A stretch of 51,138 nt of DNA from Methylomicrobium sp. (GTDB lineage: Bacteria; Pseudomonadota; Gammaproteobacteria; Methylococcales; Methylomonadaceae). A program made the position numbers and the translations under genes. This document shows, piece after piece, positions 9,137-17,148 of the stretch. The notes under the pieces are model-generated. The model searched no databases, was not told the origin of the DNA, and saw nothing but the letters and a program-made list of their open reading frames with translations. Numbering within the stretch: the stretch's first letter is position 1; every line of letters starts with the position of its first letter. The DNA lies in contig JAGXSU010000196.1 in the NCBI GenBank assembly GCA_018333785.1, forward strand, positions 1 through 51,138. Direction: 5' to 3'.

Positions 9137-9811
9137 TCAGTATCCGGGCAACGCTTTTTGCTCCGACAAACTGGCAACAAACTGGCTGGCTTCGGCAATT
9201 GTCATTTCCATTGCCTGAATCAGTTGAGACATATCCAGGCTGATTTCTATAAATTCATGCTCTATCGCAGAAATAGCCTGAGCATTCAGATTGTGCTTGA
9301 GATAAAGGACCTGATCTTTAAATGCCATTAACACCGGTGAGATTTTCGCTTCAGCGCGCTGCATGGCTTTGATCAGTCTTGCATAATGCTGCTGGGATAG
9401 TTTAAGTTGCTGGCGGCTGCGGGCTTTTAGCGAACGGTTGGAATATTCATTCAGTTCGCTTTCCCACTCGACAAACAGCGCGTTACTGACTTCTTCAATG
9501 GCTTTGATCCGCTGCGTTACCGTATCGGCCTTTGTCTTGCAAAAATCATACTGGCGCTGCAAAAGTCTGTATTTATGTTCAAGCGACGATTCATCCATAA
9601 CCACAATGGCTTTAAACCGCTCCAAAGCCCCTTCAAAATGAACTTTGGTGTCTTGTAAACTTTCGCAGGCCTGTTCAACCTGACAAACGACGATGTCCCG
9701 CTTATGATGCCCCAAAGACTCCCTTGCCTGGTAATAAACTTTCCGTAATTGTCTTTTTAAATAACGGTTTATCAAATTGACTGTTTTTTGAATAAGGTTA
9801 ATGTCTTCCAT
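9137..9811 (-). CDS. DUF2959 family protein (predicted coiled coil)
   Basis: No biochemical function is known to me for this family. The 224-residue protein has no signal peptide or membrane segment and is rich in charged helical sequence, probably coiled coil over most of its length. Features shared with DUF2959 proteins are KVYYQARESLGHHKRDIVV near the N-terminus, then LFVEWESELNEYSN, HYARLIKAMQRAEAKISPVL and FKDQVLYLKHNLNAQAISA. Its ATG follows the stop codon of the MfnE-like kinase with no bases between them, so it is almost certainly translated from the methylofuran-operon mRNA. A job in that pathway or in cell-envelope organisation is possible, but the sequence does not decide. Confidence 0.8.
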   Translation of the reverse strand: MEDINLIQKTVNLINRYLKRQLRKVYYQARESLGHHKRDIVVCQVEQACESLQDTKVHFEGALERFKAIVVMDESSLEHKYRLLQRQYDFCKTKADTVTQRIKAIEEVSNALFVEWESELNEYSNRSLKARSRQQLKLSQQHYARLIKAMQRAEAKISPVLMAFKDQVLYLKHNLNAQAISAIEHEFIEISLDMSQLIQAMEMTIAEASQFVASLSEQKALPGY

Positions 9812-10363
9812 TTAGAGTGCATCTTTATTAATGAGGGTAATGCGATAAGCGGTATTTTTTGTAAATTCTATAAAACAAGGGTCGACAATACGCAATCGGG
9901 TTAGCTCAGACAGATCCCAACCCGCCGGAATCTCCGCAGATTTAACCAGAATCAATTCGTCCGCATTCACCGCGCCGGCCAGCCAGGCGGCCAAACTGTC
10001 CGACGTGACATCCCAACTGGCAGCAATTCCAGCCTGCTCCAGCAATTTAAAATCGGGCCACCAGATCAATCGCTCGCCATTGCCAGCCCTTTCGTTGATT
10101 TCTTGTAAACTATCCGCAAACCGGAAGCTACTCATAATCGATTGAAATAACAGCGCCATTTGCTGCATCGCGATAATCGCCATGCGATGGGCTCTAACAT
10201 CTTCAAATTGCCACCGCTGCTGAGTTTGCCGGACGGTATCGGCAAAGACTCCGCCGCCCGGCACAATAATTAAATCCGAAGGATAATGCTCATCTATTTT
10301 CGACAGATAAGCCTTTAAGTTGCTGCAGCGCTCCAGACTACCGCCCACTTTAACAACTTTCAC
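9812..10363 (-). CDS. Amino-acid-kinase-fold protein, MfnE-like (methylofuran biosynthesis)
   Basis: The 183-residue protein has the amino acid kinase fold signatures VVKVGGSLERC at the N-terminus and LIIVPGGGVFADTVRQ. A later WDVTSDSLAAWLAG segment corresponds to the substrate/nucleotide region. In archaea MfnE phosphorylates (5-(aminomethyl)furan-3-yl)methyl phosphate to the diphosphate during methanofuran synthesis. Homologues are found in the H4MPT gene islands of methylotrophs, where they are expected to act on methylofuran. It overlaps pabB by 4 bases and abuts the DUF2959 gene, so the three are translationally linked. The fold is certain; the precise substrate is inferred from family and context. 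Confidence 0.8.
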   Translation of the reverse strand: MKVVKVGGSLERCSNLKAYLSKIDEHYPSDLIIVPGGGVFADTVRQTQQRWQFEDVRAHRMAIIAMQQMALLFQSIMSSFRFADSLQEINERAGNGERLIWWPDFKLLEQAGIAASWDVTSDSLAAWLAGAVNADELILVKSAEIPAGWDLSELTRLRIVDPCFIEFTKNTAYRITLINKDAL

Positions 10364-11748
10364 GCGGGTTGCATTTGCTGTAATACATCGAGCAGTGCAG
10401 ATGCTTTATCGAAACACTCCTGATATTCGTCGGTCATTTCGGAATCATTGACAATACCGCCGCCCGCCCAGAAACGTATCGTTCCCGCTGATTCAATCAA
10501 GGTTCGGATGACTATATTGGTGTCCATATTACCATCAAAGCCAATATAGCCGATTGCGCCGCAGTATATTCCTCGCCTATTCGGCTCCAGTTCTTCAATG
10601 ACTTCCATAGCGCGAATTTTTGGCGCACCGGTGATCGACCCCCCCGGAAAACAGCTTTTAAGTAAATCCAGCGCATGCCTGCCTTCTGCCAATTCACCTG
10701 TCACGGTGCTCACCAAATGGTGAACGGTCGCGTAACTTTCAACAGCAAACAATTTAGGTACTTTTACAGAGCCTTTTTTACAGGTTTTACTAATGTCATT
10801 CCGCAGCAAATCAACAATCATCACATTTTCAGCGCGGTCTTTATCGCTGTTTTCAAGTAATGCGGCTTGCTCCTGATCTTCGTGAAAGATGGCTCGGCGA
10901 GGACGTGTTCCTTTAATCGGCTTGGTTTCAACCCATCTTTCATGCACTTTGAGAAAGCGTTCGGGCGATGAACTCAGAACGGTTGCCTCAGGCGTTTTCA
11001 TAAAACAGCTGAATGGAGCTGCATTCAATTCTCTGAGTTTGAGATAAGCCATCCACGGCTCACCTTGGCAAGGCGCACAAAACCGTTGCGACAAATTAAC
11101 CTGATAGCAGTCTCCCTCTTTCAGATAATGTTTGATCCGGTTAAAAGCCTGTTCATAATCGGCTTGATCCATATTAAACGCTACTGGCCCGGTCACCTCA
11201 AATTGTTTTTCCGGGCACGTCTCCGGAAATTGACTGAAGCGGGCAACCAGTTCTTCACGTTGTTTTTCAGTCAGATAACCGATCAGCTGACTTTGTTTTT
11301 TTTCGTGATCAACCACCACGGCCCAAAGATAAATTCCTACCGCCATTTCGGCAAGATGCTCCTCATCTGTGCTGATCTGCGGCAATTTTTCCAAGCGGCG
11401 CGCTAAATCGTAAGCGAAATAACCGATCGCACCACCGTTGAAAGGTATATCCGGTAAAGTTGGCCAATCCAGGGTCAAAGCCTGCTTAACGAGTTCGAAA
11501 GGATCTTCATCAGAAAAAACGGTTTCCCCATCTCTTTCAATGGCTGTGACCTGTCCATGCGTCATCAGCGTGCATATCGGCTCGGCCGCGATGATATCAA
11601 ATCGGCCTTGTTGGACACTCGGAAAACCGCTATCCAGAAACACCGCCCAGGGCTGTCCGGACAAAGGTGCAAAAAGTTGCGCGCTGTCTTCAAAGTAAGG
11701 CAGCGGGTGAATGGTTTTTATTGGTGAAGACATTAGATCAACGCTCAA
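10360..11748 (-). CDS. pabB: Aminodeoxychorismate synthase component I
   Basis: PabB converts chorismate plus ammonia to 4-amino-4-deoxychorismate, the precursor of p-aminobenzoate. p-Aminobenzoate is needed both for folate and for the aryl group of tetrahydromethanopterin. The 462-residue protein has the chorismate-binding domain in its C-terminal half: KEGDCYQVNLSQRF, the PabB-type PIKGTRPRR (anthranilate synthase has alanine in place of this lysine), VMIVDLLRNDISKTC and CFPGGSITGAPKIRAMEVIE. Its place inside the MFR/H4MPT operon, 13 bases after the MfnF-like gene and overlapping the MfnE-like gene by 4, suggests a role in C1-cofactor supply. No PabA or PabC partner is in this window. Confidence 0.94.
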   Translation of the reverse strand: MSVDLMSSPIKTIHPLPYFEDSAQLFAPLSGQPWAVFLDSGFPSVQQGRFDIIAAEPICTLMTHGQVTAIERDGETVFSDEDPFELVKQALTLDWPTLPDIPFNGGAIGYFAYDLARRLEKLPQISTDEEHLAEMAVGIYLWAVVVDHEKKQSQLIGYLTEKQREELVARFSQFPETCPEKQFEVTGPVAFNMDQADYEQAFNRIKHYLKEGDCYQVNLSQRFCAPCQGEPWMAYLKLRELNAAPFSCFMKTPEATVLSSSPERFLKVHERWVETKPIKGTRPRRAIFHEDQEQAALLENSDKDRAENVMIVDLLRNDISKTCKKGSVKVPKLFAVESYATVHHLVSTVTGELAEGRHALDLLKSCFPGGSITGAPKIRAMEVIEELEPNRRGIYCGAIGYIGFDGNMDTNIVIRTLIESAGTIRFWAGGGIVNDSEMTDEYQECFDKASALLDVLQQMQPA

Positions 11749-11761
11749 TTAACTGTGTTTT

Positions 11762-12802
11762 TTAGCTTCTTGACAGGAAAGCGATGGCCAACGCAGGCGC
11801 GCAGTCAGCCGGACTCAATCCCGATGTTTCGGGCACATTCGGCAGCAAGTCATTAAAATCCATATAAGACATGCCCATATTAACGGCCAGCTGTTTAACC
11901 AAAAAGCGTCCCACACCGGCTCCGATCAAGGGCGGGGGTTGCGTCCAGCAAGATCTGGATAATTGCCGCTCACATCCTAATTGAATAGTTCTAATTTGTT
12001 CGGACCGGATTGATTGAGCCAACTGAGACCAACTGAATAAAGGCTCATCTTGCCATTCCTGCCCTATCATCCGTGCGAGACGTTTCGCACTTGCCTGTCG
12101 GGTTTTCTCTGCACCGTCGGCTGTTTCATATTGATCATGCGCTTCATCCAGTTCTTCTGTGAGTCTGTAAACATCCGCCATCGTAGCAAAGTATTCAGCC
12201 ATCACACCCACATCATGACCCTTGAAAAAAAACCGGTTGGCAATCGCCATGACCGCAGTGCGAACCACACCGGTATAAATCAACTCACGGGTAATGAGCC
12301 TTTCATAATCGGTTAACCCCTGTGCCAGCACCTGTCCATTGGCAAGCGCCAATATATCGGTGGTAGTGCTGCCTATATCGATAAAAAGCCCGTTCCCGCA
12401 CTGTTTTGCAGCATAATCAGCACTCGCCAACCAGTTAGCAGAAGCAATAGCCTGATAATCCCCTTCGTTGATCGAATCAATGCGCAGAAAGCCCTGTGAC
12501 CCTGCGTATACACTCAGATCACCCTCAGGCAGCACAGATTTCATGACGTTAAGGATTTGCTCTACACCCTCTGACCGACTTTGAAAACAATCGGCCAACT
12601 CACCTGTCATTGTTATTGCATGGCGAGCAGGATGAGGGGGTATTATTTTCAACAATTCATTAACAGCACTTCGCAATTGATCCAGGCCTTTCCATAACGG
12701 GCAAGGGTGTTGCAAAACCTGAACAGGTGCACCCTGCCGATCCAACACGACCGCTTTCAGGTGCGCGCCGCCGACATCCCAACCTACCACGTCAATTTGC
12801 AT
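11762..12802 (-). CDS. MfnF-like H4MPT/MFR-linked C1 pathway protein (hydantoinase/oxoprolinase-type fold)
   Basis: The 346-residue protein has phosphate-binding motifs of the acetate kinase/Hsp70/actin-type fold: VVGWDVGGAHLKAVVLD at the start and GNGLFIDIGSTTTDILAL near residue 130-150. It ends with GAGVGRFLVKQLA-type sequence. Proteins of this family occur only with H4MPT-linked C1 genes. In archaea MfnF joins the aminomethylfuran diphosphate to the glutamylated tyramine unit to form the methanofuran core. In bacteria the acceptor is probably the tyrosine-containing equivalent. It overlaps the upstream MfnD-like ATP-grasp gene by 11 bases. Family assignment is firm; the reaction here is inferred. 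Confidence 0.82.
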   Translation of the reverse strand: MQIDVVGWDVGGAHLKAVVLDRQGAPVQVLQHPCPLWKGLDQLRSAVNELLKIIPPHPARHAITMTGELADCFQSRSEGVEQILNVMKSVLPEGDLSVYAGSQGFLRIDSINEGDYQAIASANWLASADYAAKQCGNGLFIDIGSTTTDILALANGQVLAQGLTDYERLITRELIYTGVVRTAVMAIANRFFFKGHDVGVMAEYFATMADVYRLTEELDEAHDQYETADGAEKTRQASAKRLARMIGQEWQDEPLFSWSQLAQSIRSEQIRTIQLGCERQLSRSCWTQPPPLIGAGVGRFLVKQLAVNMGMSYMDFNDLLPNVPETSGLSPADCAPALAIAFLSRS

Positions 12803-13790
12803 TTGTAATCCGGCTGACGGAAACAGTTACAGTTTTATTGTTTTTAGCCACAAGTTCTGGGATTTTTTCATTCATTTGGATGACCGCTCCGGCAATATTA
12901 AGTCCTAATGCGTCATAAATACCGGCATAAGACGAAGTCAATCGAGGGTTAATTTCTAAAACATACAGTTGAGAGTCTTGTTCAATCAGGTCTATGCCGA
13001 CATAACCCCATAACCCCGGAAAAGCATTGGCAATGCGATCGACCAGGTCTTGATGCTCAGCGGTTTGAACATCTGAATTAACGAGACATTTAACTAATTT
13101 AAATTGCCCGCTATGAATTTCTATCACTTGCGTATTGACACAAATAAGCCGTGCATTTCCTCCGACAAACAAACAGGAAAAGCTAATTGGCCGACCTTCA
13201 ATATAGGGTTGAATAATGTATCGTTCCGGAGCATCCAACGCTACTGAAAGCATGCCGTTTTCTGTTAAATAAGTCGCCTCACACCCCATGCCATCAATCG
13301 GTTTGATGACGAACCGGCCGGTGGTTGCCAAACGATCTGAAGCATAGCGTTCGGTTGGCACTGTTTTAATGCCATCGGTTACCAGTATTTCCCATGTATT
13401 GAACTTATTGGCAGTCACCGCCACAGCCTGCTCGGAAGATGACAACAGTATTTTGCCGTGCGCGTTAATACGCCGAGTCACATTCAGCAGCGTATTATTC
13501 ATTTCGGGAGCGACTGGCCAAACGGCATCGCAATTAGGCAAAAGGATTTCCATGACCTCAACCCAATCGGGCGCTGCATAAACGGGCACTGTATCAAACC
13601 GAGTCAAATCAAAACTTACCGAGGGCAATATTCGAGCATCAAGCATAACAGTGATCTGAACTCCATCCAGCTCAGCAAGATCCCTTAATAAGGCAGTCAG
13701 CATTAACAATCCCTCGTTAATCAGATGTTCAGGTACATTTTCAGAACAACAACCTCCACCGGTAATGTATTCAAAAACCAGGAGCTTCAT
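12792..13790 (-). CDS. ATP-grasp ligase, MfnD-like (glutamate addition in methylofuran synthesis)
   Basis: The protein starts MKLLVFEYITGGGCCSENV (start chosen at 13790). A longer frame begins at a GTG 21 bases upstream but without ribosome site or homology. The central ATP-grasp domain shows TGRFVIKPIDGMGCEATYL and RYIIQPYIEGRPISFSCLF. The metal-binding end is LWGYVGIDLIEQDSQLYVLE followed by INPRLTSSYAG. 'FEYITGGG' at the N-terminus is typical of tyramine/tyrosine-glutamate ligases related to MfnD. Expected role: ATP-dependent gamma-linkage of glutamate in methylofuran. It is the first gene of a five-gene minus-strand operon. It is transcribed divergently from the HisAF-like gene across a 124-base spacer. 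Confidence 0.8.
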   Translation of the reverse strand: MKLLVFEYITGGGCCSENVPEHLINEGLLMLTALLRDLAELDGVQITVMLDARILPSVSFDLTRFDTVPVYAAPDWVEVMEILLPNCDAVWPVAPEMNNTLLNVTRRINAHGKILLSSSEQAVAVTANKFNTWEILVTDGIKTVPTERYASDRLATTGRFVIKPIDGMGCEATYLTENGMLSVALDAPERYIIQPYIEGRPISFSCLFVGGNARLICVNTQVIEIHSGQFKLVKCLVNSDVQTAEHQDLVDRIANAFPGLWGYVGIDLIEQDSQLYVLEINPRLTSSYAGIYDALGLNIAGAVIQMNEKIPELVAKNNKTVTVSVSRITNAN

Positions 13791-13880
13791 ATAGGCCCAA
13801 TCGAATGCCACTTAAAAAAATAACGGATGATATTGTAACATTCCATTAACATAACCGTTCAGCGAGAAATGACGATAAAG

Positions 13881-13909
13881 TTAACAAGTCAGTAACACAC
13901 TATTAATAA
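13881..13909 (+). promoter_or_regulatory. Possible promoter placing transcription start at or near the HisAF-like start codon
   Basis: TTAACA (13881-13886) and TAATAA (13904-13909) are separated by 17 bases and end five bases before the ATG. If used, the transcript would start at or within a few bases of the start codon, giving a leaderless or near-leaderless mRNA. Consistent with this, no Shine-Dalgarno sequence precedes the ATG. The -10 match is only partial. Confidence 0.3.
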
Positions 13910-13914
13910 ATGCT

Positions 13915-14607
13915 ATGCAGATAATACCGGTCATTGATTTAAAAGACGGATGTGTCGTTGCGGCTAAGTACGGTCAAAGAGAGCACTATCAACCCATAAA
14001 ATCCAGCTTAAGCGCATCCCACGAGGCTTCCATTATCATTGAGGCTTTACTCAAGCTGCATCCTTTTAAGTTATTTTATCTGGCCGATCTTGACGCCATC
14101 ACCGGCAATGGCTCGCATCAAAAAGAAATTAAAGCCATTCTGCGCCGCTTCCCGCACTCGGTATTTTGGATAGATCAGGGCTATACCTATTTTGAAAGAC
14201 CTTACAGCGACTTTAAAAACGCTGTCCCGGTCATCGGTTCAGAATCACTTGAGGAGTCGGATTTGACCCGTTTGATTCAGTTGAACGGTAGCTACGTTTT
14301 ATCCCTGGATCACACTAAAGATAAAAAACTGGGTGCGGCAACTGTATTCGATGACATCCGGTTTTGGCCTGAAACCATTATTATCATGAATCTTAATAAA
14401 GTCGGCAGTTTTGAAGGGCCTGATTTTAACCTATTGAAACAATTTAAAATTCACTTTCCAGACAAACAATTTGTCGCTGCAGGTGGCATTCGCAACCTGG
14501 CTGATTTAGTGACACTAAAAAAATTGGACATACATCAAGCACTTGTCGCCAGCGCTTTGCATTCCGGCGCTATCGGCAAGAGAGAACTTGAACATCAGGA
14601 AAAGTAA
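13915..14607 (+). CDS. HisA/HisF-like (beta/alpha)8-barrel protein of H4MPT gene islands
   Basis: The 230-residue protein begins MQIIPVIDLKDGCVVAAKYG, the HisA-type start with the first phosphate-loop strand. It has FYLADLDAITGN and, at the C-terminus, FVAAGGIRNLADLV plus a final phosphate loop VASALHSGAIGK. Such HisAF-related proteins occur in methanogens and H4MPT-using bacteria and are distinct from histidine biosynthesis enzymes. No other his gene is nearby. It is the only plus-strand gene in the island and converges with fae across a shared terminator. A phosphosugar or furan-ring-forming substrate would suit its fold, but the reaction is not established to my knowledge. No ribosome site is visible before the start. 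Confidence 0.8.
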   Translation: MQIIPVIDLKDGCVVAAKYGQREHYQPIKSSLSASHEASIIIEALLKLHPFKLFYLADLDAITGNGSHQKEIKAILRRFPHSVFWIDQGYTYFERPYSDFKNAVPVIGSESLEESDLTRLIQLNGSYVLSLDHTKDKKLGAATVFDDIRFWPETIIIMNLNKVGSFEGPDFNLLKQFKIHFPDKQFVAAGGIRNLADLVTLKKLDIHQALVASALHSGAIGKRELEHQEK

Positions 14608-14627
14608 ACAAACAATTTTTTTCAGGC

Positions 14628-14657
14628 AAAAAAATACCCCGAAACGGGGTATTTTTT
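14628..14657. terminator. Bidirectional terminator between the HisAF-like gene and fae
   Basis: AAATACCCCG-AAA-CGGGGTATTT forms a strong stem flanked by A-runs on the left and T-runs on the right. It therefore works as an intrinsic terminator in both directions, serving the plus-strand HisAF-like gene and the minus-strand fae transcript. Confidence 0.88.
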
Positions 14658-14677
14658 AACCAGACGAAATGAATCGC

Positions 14678-15187
14678 TTAGTTAGCAGCAAAAGGATGAA
14701 CAGCCGTTCCTTTAGCAGCAACTACTTCAGCAGCAGTTGGTAAACCGGCAACAGCACGCTCAAGCGCTTCTTTAGTTGCTTTGTAGTTGTACTCTTGAAT
14801 TTTAGCGTTGTCTTCAGCTAACCAGTGAATGAAAACACCGACTGATACGAACAGGTTGTCTGCTTCGTCAGCTGGGATTGTGCCGTTTTCTACGCAATCA
14901 GCAACTGCCATAGCTACGCCGCGTTGTGCTGGTCCAAACATTTGAACAGCTTGTTTAGAACCTTTAATGGTTACTTTATTGAACATAACAGTTGCAGGTT
15001 TAACCATCAGGTTAGGTGCAACAACAGCTAATAAGCTTGAAAAGCCGTCTTTGTTATTGGTCAAAGTGTTAGCAAATGCAGTCTCTGCAGCTGAACCGCG
15101 TGGGCCAATGATTAAGTCGATGTGTGCAACTTCGTTACCTTCGCCTATTAATGATTCGCCTACGCGCAAGTTTGTAATTTTAGCCAT
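14678..15187 (-). CDS. fae: Formaldehyde-activating enzyme
   Basis: Fae catalyses condensation of formaldehyde with tetrahydromethanopterin to methylene-H4MPT, the entry of the bacterial H4MPT oxidation pathway; it is cytoplasmic and usually very abundant. The 169-residue protein matches bacterial Fae length. It has [20 protein letters not shown] with the catalytic histidine (residue 22), then [36 protein letters not shown] and [21 protein letters not shown] strong GAAGGAAAC ribosome site precedes the ATG. Its codons are more uniform than those of its neighbours, as expected for high expression. It lies 121 bases after the CitG-like gene and has its own promoter-like elements and terminator. 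This gene is the best evidence for methylotrophy. Confidence 0.98.
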   Translation of the reverse strand: MAKITNLRVGESLIGEGNEVAHIDLIIGPRGSAAETAFANTLTNNKDGFSSLLAVVAPNLMVKPATVMFNKVTIKGSKQAVQMFGPAQRGVAMAVADCVENGTIPADEADNLFVSVGVFIHWLAEDNAKIQEYNYKATKEALERAVAGLPTAAEVVAAKGTAVHPFAAN

Positions 15188-15236
15188 GCTAGTTGTTTCC
15201 TTCGGAGAAAAAAAATAAAAAGTTTAAATCAATACA

Positions 15237-15252
15237 GACATTAGGAAATGTC
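15237..15252. promoter_or_regulatory. Palindromic site overlapping the fae promoter
   Basis: GACATT-AGGA-AATGTC is a perfect 6-bp inverted repeat with a 4-base centre. It covers the putative -10 hexamer of fae and is followed on the minus strand by an AT-rich leader without a T-run directly after the stem, so it is a better candidate for a regulator site than for a terminator. No known regulator is assigned. Confidence 0.35.
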
Positions 15253-15266
15253 ACGGGTATGTTCAA
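15238..15266 (-). promoter_or_regulatory. Probable fae promoter
   Basis: On the minus strand TTGAAC (15261-15266) is followed after 17 bases by TAATGT (15238-15243), about 50 bases upstream of the fae ATG. Spacing is ideal but both hexamers are partial matches. The -10 hexamer lies within a palindrome described separately. Confidence 0.4.
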
Positions 15267-15308
15267 GTGATCAATTCCGTCTGAAACCTTATCTGAAGTA
15301 TAAATCAC

Positions 15309-16157
15309 CTACTTGACAAGATCCTCTAAAAATACAGCCATCACCGTAGCTACTGTCAGGTCTGCACTTGTTCCGGGATTGATATGATGTGCTTTTAATT
15401 CTTTATCAACTTGATAAAGTAAAGGCAATATATCTTCCGGATCAGTTGCACCCTTCAGGTGCGAATCGATAGTAGCCATTTTCTCTGCCACCCATCCGGT
15501 ATAACGATCGCCATATTTTCTCTCAATGTGGCTATCAGGATAACGAGCAAGAAGCTTAGTGTATACCGAAACCGCCGCCCAATAATGTGAACCCCATCGA
15601 GTTAAGAGCTCATTATAGCTTAAAATACTCAATTCATAAATATCTTTAAAATCTGTTAAATATTGCAAGGCAATTCTGTCCCTTTCACAGGCCAATTTCA
15701 TTGCATCTGTCAGAGTGACACTAGGCGCAGAATGAACATCCTGTTCACTTGCCTCGCCCAAGCCGCCTGGGGATGCGAGAGCAATGGCCTTAAACACCCA
15801 GTCAGCATCTTCGCACGTCGTATGATTAAGAACATCATGCAGACTGGCTCTTATCGATTGCCCGGCAATCGCCTGTTGCGCAGCCTCAATCAGTGGAGCA
15901 CACAGTAATATGATGCCCAGATTGGTGTTACAGCAAACCGCTTCCCGTGTGGCTTTCACTGCGTAATAAATTTTTTCTCCCAATGAATAACCGGGGTTAC
16001 TGATCGCCGTTGCACTTGCGGCTGCACTGAGCCTGAAATCATCGACCGTCATATCATGACCCGCCGAATAAACACTGACATTGCCCGGCTTAAAAGCCTG
16101 TAATTCAATTTCGCAGGCACTTATATAGAGCTCCGCCAACTGTAAGTGCGAAATCAT
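15309..16157 (-). CDS. CitG/MdcB-like triphosphoribosyl-dephospho-CoA synthase family protein of the H4MPT island
   Basis: The 282-residue protein resembles CitG/MdcB enzymes, which transfer a triphosphoribosyl group from ATP to dephospho-CoA. It has ELQAFKPGNVSVYSAGHDM near the N-terminus, then NTNLGIILLCAPLIEAAQQ and ASPGGLGEASEQDV. The C-terminus carries HHINPGTSADLTVATVMAV. These glycine- and acid-rich motifs are the family hallmarks. No citrate or malonate lyase genes are nearby, so prosthetic-group synthesis for those enzymes is unlikely. Homologues in archaeal and bacterial H4MPT gene sets suggest a ribosyl-phosphate transfer in H4MPT or MFR synthesis. Its ATG overlaps the stop of the MptN-like gene (TAATG), indicating coupling. 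Confidence 0.78.
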   Translation of the reverse strand: MISHLQLAELYISACEIELQAFKPGNVSVYSAGHDMTVDDFRLSAAASATAISNPGYSLGEKIYYAVKATREAVCCNTNLGIILLCAPLIEAAQQAIAGQSIRASLHDVLNHTTCEDADWVFKAIALASPGGLGEASEQDVHSAPSVTLTDAMKLACERDRIALQYLTDFKDIYELSILSYNELLTRWGSHYWAAVSVYTKLLARYPDSHIERKYGDRYTGWVAEKMATIDSHLKGATDPEDILPLLYQVDKELKAHHINPGTSADLTVATVMAVFLEDLVK

Positions 16158-17080
16158 TACGCCATCGCCATCAGCCGTGATTGACGGGAACAGGCAAGTT
16201 GCTTAAGCATATCATCAACCAGCAAGTCGGCTATTGAAATGTTACAGACACTTTGCAAGCCTTTCCATGCAGGAATGCTATTGACCTCAATCACCACATA
16301 TCGACCGTCTATATCACGAATAATGTCAACGCCTGCATAGTTCATGGATAAAGCCTGTGCCGCTTGCACTGCTAGCTCGGCCATGACCGGATCCAGAACA
16401 ATTTCTTCACATGCCGCCCCCCGGGCTACATTATTCAACCAGGACAGCCCTTTTCTTCGCATTGCCGCAACCGCTTTGCCATTGATTACAAAGACGCGAT
16501 GATCGGAATAGCCAAGCCCCTCACATTCAACAAACCGCTGCAGGTAGTAAATGCCATGACTGCCGGTCAGCCAGATCAAATCCGTCATTTTCTCCAGGCG
16601 TCGGATGCCTTCGCCTTGCGAGCCAAACAGAGGCTTACTGATAACCGTATGGCCATTCTGTAATTCCTGCTCAACCAAAGCCAAAGCGTCGTCCCTGTCC
16701 CGCAACACCCAAGTAGGCGGCGTAGCAATCCTGTGGTGCTGCAACAAAAAACTGGTCATCGCCTTATCAACACTGCGCTCAATGGCATGACCGTCGTTAT
16801 AAACAGGAATTCCCAGAATTTTTAACCCATGCAGAATGTCCAGATAAAAAACGACCTCTTCCAGCGATCCGCCGGGGACACCCCGAACGAAAACAGCATC
16901 CGGCAGATATTGCTCAAAACCGGGAATATGAATCGGTAAAAGCTCATGCTCCAGTTGAATCTTACAGGCCGTCAAAGAGCTATAAACGCTGTCATAGCCC
17001 CGTTTGGCAAACGCCTGAACCAACTGCCTGCCATGCCAACCGGGATCGTCCGTAAATATTGCTATGCTGCCCACAATCAT
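16157..17080 (-). CDS. RimK/MptN-like ATP-grasp ligase (probable H4MPT glutamate ligase)
   Basis: The 307-residue ATP-grasp protein has an N-terminal pre-ATP-grasp domain (IAIFTDDPGWHGRQLVQAF) and then RIATPPTWVLRDRDDAL. The ATP-binding segment is TVISKPLFGSQGEGIRRLE, and the metal-binding end is MNYAGVDIIRDIDGRYVVIE followed by VNSIPAWKGLQ. This is the RimK/LysX/MptN pattern. In methanogens MptN adds alpha-L-glutamate to tetrahydromethanopterin. Between mch and the CitG-like gene the same or a similar peptide-bond-forming step is plausible; ribosomal-protein modification (true RimK) is less likely here. Substrate is inferred, fold is certain. Confidence 0.8.
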   Translation of the reverse strand: MIVGSIAIFTDDPGWHGRQLVQAFAKRGYDSVYSSLTACKIQLEHELLPIHIPGFEQYLPDAVFVRGVPGGSLEEVVFYLDILHGLKILGIPVYNDGHAIERSVDKAMTSFLLQHHRIATPPTWVLRDRDDALALVEQELQNGHTVISKPLFGSQGEGIRRLEKMTDLIWLTGSHGIYYLQRFVECEGLGYSDHRVFVINGKAVAAMRRKGLSWLNNVARGAACEEIVLDPVMAELAVQAAQALSMNYAGVDIIRDIDGRYVVIEVNSIPAWKGLQSVCNISIADLLVDDMLKQLACSRQSRLMAMA

Positions 17081-17148
17081 TAATCAATGAAGTTAAATTT
17101 CGGAATGAGACCACACAAAGCGGCCCCTGATATCGATCTGACTGTTGT

